From an uncultured Bacteroidota bacterium (GTDB lineage Bacteria; Bacteroidota; Bacteroidia; NS11-12g; UBA955), in contig CAJBVU010000190.1 of assembly GCA_903959115.1 (NCBI GenBank), positions 1 to 5,623 on the forward strand: DNA of 5,623 nt. The letters are read 5' to 3'. The position numbers and the translations under genes are program-made. Positions 1 through 5,623 of the stretch are shown here, in pieces. The notes under the pieces were generated by a model. That model made no database searches. It worked only from the letters and a program-made list of their open reading frames with translations, and was not told where the DNA came from. Each line of letters begins with the position of its first letter. Within the stretch, counting starts at the first letter, position 1.

Positions 1-706
1 GAGGCACTTTTTTACCCACCTTATCCAGTTCGGCAATCGCAAAGTCGTAGTTGCTCATTTGGTAATGCACCTGGGCCAAATAAAATCTTACATTGTCGTA
101 CCCCTTGTCCTTGATTCGTTCAAAAGCCGCAATCGCTTGTGGATAATCCCCCATCATCAAACAGGCATATCCGTAGTAATAACTTCCCAAATCTCGATAC
201 TCTCCGGGGGCATCCGCAACCGACTTCAATACCTCAACTGCCTCCTTATATTTCTTGGCATTGACCAAGCAAAACCCTTTTCGATAGTTCAAACGAGAGC
301 GCAGTTCTTTGTCGATCGATTTCTCGTCCACATTCTTATAATACCTCAACGCATTGGAATATCTTGGCTTCAAATAGTAGTAATCCCCCAGTGCCAAATT
401 GGCTTCATTGGACTTGAGAGATCCGGGGTTTTGGTCCAAAAACTGCTGTAAAGACGCCACACCATCGGTGTGCTGGGCCTTGAGTTTTGAAATGGCATAA
501 TAGTATTCTGCCTCAGAACGCTGAGGACTATTGCCTGCTAAATTCAGGTAATTTCTAAACTGCGCCACAGCCGCATTAAAGCGCCCTTCACGGTACAACT
601 CCATCCCTCGATCATAATGGGTTTCGGGGAATTGATTTTGTTTGCCTTCCTGCCCAAACAAGGGACCAAGAACAGTCATTAACAAGACATAAATTGCCAT
701 TCTCAT
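1..706 (-). CDS. Exported tetratricopeptide-repeat protein, N-terminal part (C-terminus beyond left edge)
   Basis: The reading frame is open from the ATG at 706 to the left edge, giving 235 visible residues and no stop. Residues 1-18 form a short signal peptide: a basic start (MRMAIYV), then a hydrophobic stretch ending LFG before Q19, a usual signal peptidase I site in Bacteroidota. There is no lipobox cysteine, so a soluble periplasmic or outer-membrane-associated protein is likelier than a lipoprotein. From about residue 31 the protein is a run of degenerate 34-residue TPR helices, roughly 31-64, 66-97, 101-130, 138-170, 174-206 and 208 onward. They show the typical pattern, such as YREGRFNAAVAQF and MMGDYPQAIAAFERI. 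TPR arrays bind other proteins, so a scaffold or assembly role in the envelope is plausible, but the partner cannot be read from the sequence. An in-frame ATG at 700 is an alternative start. The gene follows sucC on the same strand but is insulated from it by a terminator. The TPR class is secure; the specific function is unknown. Confidence 0.88.
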   Translation of the reverse strand, partial: MRMAIYVLLMTVLGPLFGQEGKQNQFPETHYDRGMELYREGRFNAAVAQFRNYLNLAGNSPQRSEAEYYYAISKLKAQHTDGVASLQQFLDQNPGSLKSNEANLALGDYYYLKPRYSNALRYYKNVDEKSIDKELRSRLNYRKGFCLVNAKKYKEAVEVLKSVADAPGEYRDLGSYYYGYACLMMGDYPQAIAAFERIKDKGYDNVRFYLAQVHYQMSNYDFAIAELDKVGKKVP

Positions 707-711
707 GAAAT

Positions 712-719
712 CAAAGTTA
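712..719 (-). promoter_or_regulatory. Candidate -7 element of the TPR gene promoter
   Basis: On the minus strand this reads TAACTTTG, a perfect match to the Bacteroidota -7 consensus TAnnTTTG. It lies only 5 nt before the ATG at 706, so transcription would begin at or near the start codon, implying a leaderless or very short-leader mRNA, or use of the ATG at 700. No good TTTG -33 element stands at the usual distance; the best nearby words have mismatches. The octamer alone could occur by chance. Confidence 0.4.
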
Positions 720-790
720 TATCAGCAAGTAGAACAGACGAGCCCACCTTATTCACTTTCACCCCTACTGACGATTAGATTGTACAGTGC

Positions 791-821
791 AAAAAAAAGG
801 GAGCCCTTGGGCTCCCTTTTT
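791..821 (-). terminator. Intrinsic terminator of sucC
   Basis: A perfect 8-bp GC-rich stem (799-806 with 809-816, arms GGGAGCCC and GGGCTCCC on the plus strand) is flanked by eight A at 791-798 and five T at 817-821. Read on the minus strand, the hairpin is followed by eight U, the classic Rho-independent form. The A and T tracts can extend the stem by 5 bp. It begins about 20 nt after the sucC stop codon and lies between two minus-strand genes, so it should end the sucC transcript. It would be weaker in the other direction, where no gene needs it. Confidence 0.92.
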
Positions 822-841
822 AACATCAAACTCTTATAAAA

Positions 842-2056
842 CTAGGCCTTTAACACCTGTTCAACCAAAGCGGCTGCTTCGGCTAAAGTAATAGCACTAA
901 ATACCTTTAAACCACTCTCATCAATGATGCGTTTTGCTTCAACCGCGTTGGTCCCTTGCAAACGAACAATGATTGGGATTTGAACATCTCCAATTTTGCG
1001 ATACGCCTCAACAACACCATTGGCAACACGATCACAACGTACGATACCACCGAAAATATTAATCAAAATCGCTTTTACATTAGGGTCGCTCATGATGATT
1101 CTGAATCCAGACTCAACCGTCTCAGCATTTGCAGTACCACCTACATCCAAGAAATTTGCAGGCTCACCGCCGCTCAACTTGATAATATCCATGGTAGCCA
1201 TCGCCAAACCAGCTCCGTTCACCATGCAACCTACGTTTCCGTCCAATTTTACATAGTTCAAATTGTATTTACCCGCTTCAACTTCGGTTGGATCTTCTTC
1301 GGCCAAATCTCGCAATTCCAAATAGTCTTTATGGCGATATAAAGCGTTATCGTCCAAATCAACTTTGGCATCTACCGCAATGATACGATCATCTGAAGTC
1401 TTCAACACAGGGTTGATCTCGAACATCGCACTATCGGTCTCATCGTAAGCCTTATACAAAGCAGTTACAAACGTTACCATTTCTTTGAATGCCTTACCTT
1501 CTAAACCCAAGTTAAACGCAATTTTACGCGCTTGGAAAGGCTGCAAACCTACAGCTGGATTTATCCATTCTCTGTGGATTTTTTCTGGATGTTGCTCAGC
1601 TACCTCTTCAATGTCCATTCCACCTTCTGTGGTGTAAATGATCACATTTTGCTTGGTAGCACGATCCAACAAAACACTCATATAATACTCCTCAGGCTCG
1701 TTTGCACCGGGATAAAACACATCCTGTGCCACCAATACCTTACTAACCAATTTACCTGCAGCACCTGTTTGAATGGTAACCAAAGTACCTCCCAACATGT
1801 TGGCAGCAATTTCTCCGGCCTGACCCGCATTTTTTGCCACTTGAACCCCGCGCTGTTCGCTTCCTTGGATTTTACCCTTTCCTCTTCCGCCGGCATGAAT
1901 TTGGGCTTTCACCACACACCAATCAGATTGGAATTGTTCTTTAACTTTCTGGGCGGCTTCCGATGCTTGTTCGGCTGTTTCCGCTACGAATCCTTCTTGA
2001 ACGGCAACACCGTACTTTTTAAGAATTTCTTTGGCTTGATACTCGTGGATATTCAT
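842..2056 (-). CDS. sucC: Succinyl-CoA synthetase (succinate-CoA ligase), beta subunit
   Basis: This is the cytoplasmic beta subunit that, with SucD, interconverts succinyl-CoA plus NDP and phosphate with succinate, CoA and NTP in the TCA cycle. The 404-residue frame is complete and begins with the family hallmark MNIHEYQAKEIL. An N-terminal ATP-grasp fold (about 1-245) carries K50 and the segment QIHAGGRGK (52-60) for nucleotide binding. N215 in FEINPV and D229 in AVDAK align with the E. coli Mg ligands N199 and D213 at a constant offset. The CoA-ligase domain (about 265-404) contains VNGAGLAM (279-286), FLDVGGTA (302-309), IFGGIVRCD (334-342) and LQGTN (366-370). It is about 16 residues longer than the E. 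coli protein (388), with extra residues near 40-48 and between 60 and 215. ADP versus GDP preference cannot be decided by reading. sucD is not adjacent; the gene has its own terminator and probably its own promoter. There is no Shine-Dalgarno before the ATG, as is normal in Bacteroidota. Confidence 0.98.
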   Translation of the reverse strand: MNIHEYQAKEILKKYGVAVQEGFVAETAEQASEAAQKVKEQFQSDWCVVKAQIHAGGRGKGKIQGSEQRGVQVAKNAGQAGEIAANMLGGTLVTIQTGAAGKLVSKVLVAQDVFYPGANEPEEYYMSVLLDRATKQNVIIYTTEGGMDIEEVAEQHPEKIHREWINPAVGLQPFQARKIAFNLGLEGKAFKEMVTFVTALYKAYDETDSAMFEINPVLKTSDDRIIAVDAKVDLDDNALYRHKDYLELRDLAEEDPTEVEAGKYNLNYVKLDGNVGCMVNGAGLAMATMDIIKLSGGEPANFLDVGGTANAETVESGFRIIMSDPNVKAILINIFGGIVRCDRVANGVVEAYRKIGDVQIPIIVRLQGTNAVEAKRIIDESGLKVFSAITLAEAAALVEQVLKA

Positions 2057-2087
2057 GTTGTTGCGAGAATGCTAGATTATTGCGCTG

Positions 2088-2116
2088 CGAAAATAACTAA
2101 CTTTGACCCAATTAAA
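2088..2116 (-). promoter_or_regulatory. Candidate sucC promoter
   Basis: On the minus strand, TTTA (2116-2113) and TATTTTCG (2095-2088) are separated by 17 nt. Each differs by one base from the Bacteroidota -33 (TTTG) and -7 (TAnnTTTG) elements. Transcription would start near 2081, giving a leader of about 25 nt before the sucC ATG at 2056. Position and spacing are right, but both boxes are imperfect, so this is a proposal. Confidence 0.4.
2098..2105 (+). promoter_or_regulatory. Candidate -7 element of the lolD promoter
   Basis: The octamer TAACTTTG matches TAnnTTTG exactly and predicts transcription from about 2111, leaving a leader of about 28 nt before the ATG at 2139. The -33 element is weak: ATTG at 2079-2082 is 15 nt upstream, a little close. 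The element also bears on start choice, because a TTG in the same frame at 2103 lies inside it and so would not be in the mRNA. Confidence 0.5.
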
Positions 2117-2138
2117 GGCATTTTCATGCAATTTTAAC

Positions 2139-2801
2139 ATGGTTTTCTGTAACAATTTACACAAGCACTACGGCCCACTACATGTGGTTAAAGGCGTTAA
2201 CCTTTCCATTGAAGCGGGTGAAATCCTTTCCATCATAGGAGAAAGTGGCGCAGGCAAAAGCACTTTACTTCAAATCCTCGGCACGCTCGACAAGGCAGAT
2301 GAGGGAGATGTAAGCATAGACGGCGTAAACCTTTCAACGCTGAAAGGAAAACAACTCGCCCATTTCAGAAACACTTCCCTGGGATTTGTATTTCAATTCC
2401 ACCAACTTTTGCCTGAATTTACCGCCCTTGAAAATGCCATCATGCCAGGTTTGATTGCAGGAATTTCAATGAGTGCCGCAGAAAAACGAGGCAAAGAACT
2501 GCTCGATTATTTTGGACTTTCCCATCGAATACACCATAAACCCGGTCAGCTATCGGGTGGAGAACAACAACGCGTGGCAATCGCCAGAGCCCAATTCAAT
2601 CAGCCCAAAGTAATTCTTGCCGATGAGCCCACAGGGAATCTCGATACCCAAAACGCCGCCCTAATCCATGAGTATTTTCAAAAAATGCGCGACGATTTTA
2701 ACCAAACATTAGTTATCGTTACTCACAACATGGCACTTGCCAACATCGCCAACCGAACCCTTCAAATGAAGGACGGCCAGTTAGATGTTATAGAAAATTG
2801 A
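2139..2801 (+). CDS. lolD: ABC transporter ATP-binding protein, LolD type (lipoprotein release)
   Basis: This is a complete 220-residue cytoplasmic ATPase subunit of the LolD/MacB class. In the Lol system it powers a membrane permease that frees lipoproteins from the inner membrane for transport to the outer membrane. All nucleotide-binding motifs are present: Walker A GESGAGKST (34-42, K40), Q-loop Q86, signature LSGGEQQR (138-145), Walker B VILADEP (158-164, catalytic E163), D-loop NLD (167-169) and switch H196. The segment FQFHQLLPEFTALEN (85-99) after the Q-loop is characteristic of LolD rather than of general ABC ATPases. I chose the ATG at 2139, since MVFCNNLHKHYG fits the family N-terminus; the upstream TTG at 2103 adds 12 atypical residues and overlaps the likely promoter. 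No LolC/LolE-like permease is in the window. A role with a different MacB-like or FtsX-like permease cannot be excluded. It is divergent from sucC and ends at its own terminator. Confidence 0.9.
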   Translation: MVFCNNLHKHYGPLHVVKGVNLSIEAGEILSIIGESGAGKSTLLQILGTLDKADEGDVSIDGVNLSTLKGKQLAHFRNTSLGFVFQFHQLLPEFTALENAIMPGLIAGISMSAAEKRGKELLDYFGLSHRIHHKPGQLSGGEQQRVAIARAQFNQPKVILADEPTGNLDTQNAALIHEYFQKMRDDFNQTLVIVTHNMALANIANRTLQMKDGQLDVIEN

Positions 2802-2810
2802 GCGATCAAT

Positions 2811-2843
2811 AAAAAAAGTTGCATTTTTTGCAACCGTTTTTTT
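2811..2843 (+). terminator. Intrinsic terminator after lolD (also a perfect inverted repeat)
   Basis: A perfect 6-bp inverted repeat, GTTGCA (2818-2823) and TGCAAC (2829-2834), has a 5-nt T loop and is followed by CG and seven T (2837-2843). Seven A at 2811-2817 precede it and could extend the stem across the CG. It starts 9 nt after the lolD stop, which fits a Rho-independent terminator, although the stem is short and only moderately GC-rich. The two arms are centred 11 bp apart, one helical turn, so the same sequence could instead or also be a binding site for a dimeric regulator. Confidence 0.6.
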
Positions 2844-2852
2844 ATACCTTTA
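2827..2852 (+). promoter_or_regulatory. Candidate promoter of the HTH regulator (and recQ)
   Basis: TACCTTTA (2845-2852) matches the -7 consensus TAnnTTTG except at the last base and would start transcription near 2858, about 12 nt before the ATG at 2870. TTTG at 2827-2830 is a perfect -33 word, but the 14-nt spacer is short; an alternative TTG at 2819-2821 leaves 23 nt. Both -33 candidates lie inside the hairpin that ends lolD, so terminator and promoter share DNA. Confidence 0.4.
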
Positions 2853-2869
2853 CGGAAAATCGCAAAAAT

Positions 2870-3865
2870 ATGGAAATCATACAATCGAATTTCATTGAAC
2901 TCCTAAAGCGCTCCACCCCCACCCACATTAGCCTTGCGGAGGAATTGAGCGAACTACTTAAGATTTCACTTGATTCTGTCTACAGAAGATTGAGATGCGA
3001 AACCGATATCACTTTGTCGGAAACATTCGCCATTTGCAAGCATTTTAACATCCCTTTAGAGGCCCTAGCGGAAATCAACTCCAATATGGTCGCATTTAGA
3101 ATCAACAAACTTTCCAATAGCGCCGAAAGTTTTAGTCAATATTTACAAGTGCTCCACGGCGATCTAAACTGGATGATGAAATACCCCAATCATCATCTAA
3201 TCTATGCCGCAGAAGACCTGCCCGTATTCTACCATTTCTTCTTCCCCAATCTCGCACTTTTCAAAATGGTGTATTGGAACAAAAGCATCCTAAATGCCGA
3301 AGCATTGCAAGGCAAAACGATAGAAGAAATTCAATTGCCACCCACTTGGCTAGAAGAAGTCCCTAAAGTAAGAGAAGTATTTCTTAAAGTGCCAACTACA
3401 GAGATTTGGAACGACGATACGCTAAAAAGTAGCATTCAACAAATCAAATTCTATTGGGAAGCCGGATTTTTTCAAAAGAAAGAAACCATTCTCGCCATCC
3501 TAGAAGATCTAGATGGAATCCTTGCAATGGCAACAAAACAAGCCGCGTTGGGCAAAAAATATAATCCCATCAAAGACCAATACTACGATGTTGAGTATTC
3601 ATTATTCGGCTGTGAATTGATGATTGGAAACAACACCGTATTCTTAACATCCGATACCCATCAAGCAAGTTATATCGGGTACAACTCATTCAACTTCATG
3701 CGAAGCAACAATCGATATTTCAATGAATCCAATGAAGGTTGGCTAAGAAATATGATTTCAAAAAGTACACCTTTGAGTTTGGTGGCTGAAAAATCAAGAA
3801 ATCAATTTTTTAGAGCGATTTATAACAGCATCGACAAACTACGTCAGCAAGTCCTAAACGATTGA
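2870..3865 (+). CDS. Helix-turn-helix regulator, uncharacterised Bacteroidota family
   Basis: This is a 331-residue protein with no signal peptide or membrane segment, hence cytoplasmic. Residues about 20-66 form a BetR/XRE-like helix-turn-helix: LAEELSELL (22-30) as the first helix of the motif, then SLDSVYRRLRCE (33-44) with the recognition helix, then TLSETFAICKHFNIPLEAL (48-66). The C-terminal 260 residues resemble, from memory, a Bacteroidota-specific regulator family of unknown ligand. Recognisable segments are YAAEDLPVFYHFFFPNLALFK (112-132) and, near the end, EKSRNQFF (307-314). They are probably a sensing or dimerisation module, but no known ligand-binding domain is evident. I chose the ATG at 2870. 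An upstream TTG at 2819 would add 17 residues but lies in the terminator hairpin and ahead of the likely transcription start. recQ follows after 14 bp on the same strand, so co-transcription is probable. DNA binding is well supported; the target genes and signal are unknown. A hairpin-like inverted repeat just upstream could be its own operator. Confidence 0.82.
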   Translation: MEIIQSNFIELLKRSTPTHISLAEELSELLKISLDSVYRRLRCETDITLSETFAICKHFNIPLEALAEINSNMVAFRINKLSNSAESFSQYLQVLHGDLNWMMKYPNHHLIYAAEDLPVFYHFFFPNLALFKMVYWNKSILNAEALQGKTIEEIQLPPTWLEEVPKVREVFLKVPTTEIWNDDTLKSSIQQIKFYWEAGFFQKKETILAILEDLDGILAMATKQAALGKKYNPIKDQYYDVEYSLFGCELMIGNNTVFLTSDTHQASYIGYNSFNFMRSNNRYFNESNEGWLRNMISKSTPLSLVAEKSRNQFFRAIYNSIDKLRQQVLND

Positions 3866-3879
3866 CCCGCTTAAAGTGA

Positions 3880-5623
3880 ATGGTTGAATCCGCCGAATCC
3901 ATATTGTTAAAATACTGGGGGTACGACAATTTTCGTCCTGGCCAAAAAGATATTGACTACCAAATTCACCAAGGCAATGATGTACTTGCGTTGCTCCCCA
4001 CCGGCGGCGGAAAAAGCATTTGTTTTCAAGTGCCCGCATTGCTAAAACCTGGGCTAACACTGGTCATTTCTCCCCTCATCGCATTGATGAAGGACCAAGT
4101 TGAAAACCTCACAAGCAAGGAAATTCCAGCCGCGGCCTTGCATTCAGGCCTCAGTAGAGACGAAACCAATCAAATCCTAAATAACGCACTCAACGGTGCA
4201 TACAAACTCCTTTACCTATCACCGGAACGCTTTACAACCCAGAATTTCAAAGGCTATTTGCCTAATTTAAATGTTTCCTTGTTGGTGATCGATGAAGCGC
4301 ATTGCATCAGTATGTGGGGACATGATTTCAGACCCTCCTACCAAAGAATTGCTGAGATCAAAACCCTATTGCCTTCGGTTCAAATTGCCGCATTTACAGC
4401 TAGTGCGCCACAATGGATCCAAGACGATATCCTGCAGGGCCTTCAGATGCAATCCCCCTTTGTTTTTATGGGTGATTTTAGGCGTACCAATCTAACTTTC
4501 TACTCTTTTAATACAACCGCCAAACAACAAGTCATACTGAGATTGATTTCCAAGTCGCAAGGTAGTGCATTGATTTTTGGCAATACCCGCAACGCCGTAG
4601 AGGACATCGCGCAGTGGCTGCACAATGAAGGCATTTCCACCACCTTTTATCACGCGGGTTTGGCGCATAATGAACGGGGCAAACGACAGCAAGATTGGAT
4701 TCAGAACAAGATCCGGGTGATGGTTTGCACCAACGCTTTTGGGATGGGTGTAGATAAGCCCGATGTACGATTGGTGATCCATTTGGCGCCGCCTAAAAAC
4801 CCAGAAGATTATTACCAAGAGGCGGGCAGGGCTGGCAGGGATGGTCAATCCAGTTATTGCATCCTTTTACATAGCGGTCAAGATTGGGAAAATATTCAAA
4901 AGGGTTTAACCCAGCAACATCCTCCCGAGCCCGTTTTAAGAGCCGCCTACCACAACATATTAAATGGATTACAAATCAGCGATGGCGAGGGGTCTTTGCA
5001 ACCTCTCCCCGTTGATTTATTTGGGATTGCCAAGCAAAAACAGCTACCACCAAGAGACCTTTATTTTGCGGCGAAGGCCTTGGAAGTTGTGGGACAGTGG
5101 CATTTTATTGAAGGAAATTGGCAGCCGGCCAAGGTACAGATGATTGGCAGCTACGATGAGGTCTATGACTTTAAGGAAAACAGCAAGGCGATGTCGCCCC
5201 TCCTCGATATCCTGCTCCGCGGTCAGGGTGGCTTGTTTGATCACCCCGTGATCATCCACGAAGAATCGCTGGCGAAAAGGCTGCGGAGCGAAGCGGAGCA
5301 GCTCAAAAAGGACCTACTTTTCCTTGAAAAAAGAGGCGTTCTGCGATACTTCCCCGCAACCGACCTGCCCACAATCATTTTGCCAGAAGGCAGAAGTCTC
5401 TACCCAAGTATCAACGTTGATGGGCTAATGAAACTCTATCAGAGACGCGTGGAAGCGCTACAAAAATTCTACGATTACGCCCATAGTAATCATTGTAGAG
5501 CCGCCTTTTGGACCCAATATTTTGGTGGCAAGAGCGAGGATTGTGGCAAATGCGATAACTGTCGTAAAAAAGCAGAATCAGACCCAATGCGGCTGGCCCG
5601 CAGGTGGTGGAACACCACACTGC
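3880..5623 (+). CDS. recQ: ATP-dependent DNA helicase RecQ (C-terminus beyond right edge)
   Basis: This is a superfamily 2, 3'-to-5' DNA helicase for repair and processing of stalled forks; 581 codons are visible with no stop or frameshift. A TGA abuts the ATG at 3880, so this is the only upstream start. The core has motif 0 FRPGQ (18-22), Walker A TGGGKS (41-46), Ia SPLIALMKDQV (64-74), DEAH (138-141), the RecQ aromatic loop SMWGHDFRP (144-152; W146, H148 and F150 match E. coli W154, H156 and F158), motif III FTASAP (172-177), IV FGNTR (233-237), V TNAFGMGVDKPDVR (284-297) and VI QEAGRAGRDG (313-322). Unlike E. coli, the zinc cluster is not next: about 215 residues intervene, with a probable winged-helix segment, before C539-X15-C555-X2-C558-X2-C561. 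This order is known to me from the roughly 630-residue Bacteroidota RecQ form, so perhaps 40-60 residues are missing; no HRDC domain is visible. It is probably co-transcribed with the HTH gene 14 bp upstream. Confidence 0.96.
   Translation, partial: MVESAESILLKYWGYDNFRPGQKDIDYQIHQGNDVLALLPTGGGKSICFQVPALLKPGLTLVISPLIALMKDQVENLTSKEIPAAALHSGLSRDETNQILNNALNGAYKLLYLSPERFTTQNFKGYLPNLNVSLLVIDEAHCISMWGHDFRPSYQRIAEIKTLLPSVQIAAFTASAPQWIQDDILQGLQMQSPFVFMGDFRRTNLTFYSFNTTAKQQVILRLISKSQGSALIFGNTRNAVEDIAQWLHNEGISTTFYHAGLAHNERGKRQQDWIQNKIRVMVCTNAFGMGVDKPDVRLVIHLAPPKNPEDYYQEAGRAGRDGQSSYCILLHSGQDWENIQKGLTQQHPPEPVLRAAYHNILNGLQISDGEGSLQPLPVDLFGIAKQKQLPPRDLYFAAKALEVVGQWHFIEGNWQPAKVQMIGSYDEVYDFKENSKAMSPLLDILLRGQGGLFDHPVIIHEESLAKRLRSEAEQLKKDLLFLEKRGVLRYFPATDLPTIILPEGRSLYPSINVDGLMKLYQRRVEALQKFYDYAHSNHCRAAFWTQYFGGKSEDCGKCDNCRKKAESDPMRLARRWWNTTL

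Noticed and set aside
59..451. A 130-codon plus-strand open frame opposite the TPR gene.
   Set aside because: The minus strand carries a clear signal peptide and TPR pattern over the same bases; this frame is its shadow.
1532..2137. A 201-codon plus-strand open frame opposite the start of sucC.
   Set aside because: It is antisense to the well-supported sucC, has no recognisable domain, is rich in Cys and Phe as expected from a complement frame, and crosses the sucC promoter region.
2103..2138. TTG extension adding 12 residues to LolD.
   Set aside because: The added residues do not resemble the family N-terminus, and the TTG lies inside the likely -7 element.
2819..2869. TTG extension adding 17 residues to the HTH protein.
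   Set aside because: It lies in the hairpin and upstream of the probable transcription start; the ATG at 2870 gives a normal N-terminus.
3918..3930. A 13-bp word, GGGGTACGACAAT, shared with the minus strand at 92-104 in the TPR gene.
   Set aside because: In both genes it encodes the tetrapeptide GYDN within an otherwise unrelated context, so it is most likely coincidence and not a repeat element.
4492..4848. A 118-codon minus-strand open frame inside recQ.
   Set aside because: recQ is continuous here with motifs IV to VI in perfect order, so the antisense frame is not a gene.
4801..5623. Higher GC in the 3' half of recQ than in the HTH gene (sampled 60-base lines about 50% against about 32-42%).
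   Set aside because: Only a few lines were counted, the frame is uninterrupted, and such variation is normal between a conserved enzyme and a regulator; there is no sign of a mobile element.
1..5623. tRNA or rRNA genes, CRISPR repeats, insertion-sequence ends, phage or toxin-antitoxin genes, riboswitches.
   Set aside because: Both strands and all four intergenic gaps were read and none was seen; the gaps are 135, 82, 68 and 14 bp and are largely accounted for by terminators and promoters.

Overview
The window looks like ordinary chromosomal DNA from a member of the Bacteroidota, probably a Flavobacteriales-like organism. Four things point there: start codons lack clear Shine-Dalgarno sequences and sit in A/T-rich leaders; TAnnTTTG-type -7 elements lie upstream of several genes; the LolD-type ATPase and the helix-turn-helix (HTH) regulator match sequence patterns I know from Bacteroidota; and the RecQ has the domain order common in that phylum. 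The taxonomic call is inference from sequence style, not from a marker gene.

Layout. Positions 1-706 (minus strand) hold the N-terminal part of an exported tetratricopeptide-repeat (TPR) protein that runs off the left edge. A strong intrinsic terminator (791-821) separates it from sucC (842-2056, minus), the beta subunit of succinyl-CoA synthetase, a TCA-cycle enzyme. sucC appears to be transcribed alone, and sucD is not beside it. A short 82-bp divergent intergenic region then leads to plus-strand genes: lolD (2139-2801), an ABC ATPase of the lipoprotein-release type with no permease partner here; a terminator that overlaps the next promoter (2811-2852); a 331-residue HTH regulator of a poorly characterised Bacteroidota family (2870-3865); and, 14 bp later, recQ (3880 to beyond 5623), a RecQ DNA helicase whose last residues are outside the window. 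The HTH gene and recQ probably share a transcript.

How the genes work together. There is no single pathway. sucC is central metabolism, the TPR and LolD proteins serve the cell envelope, and RecQ serves DNA repair. The only suggestive pairing is the HTH regulator with recQ. There are no tRNA or rRNA genes, CRISPR arrays, insertion sequences or phage genes, and no gene-free stretch exceeds about 135 bp. I found no convincing new multi-gene system. The points most worth a second look are the HTH-recQ unit with the inverted repeat in front of it, and the rearranged C-terminal half of RecQ.
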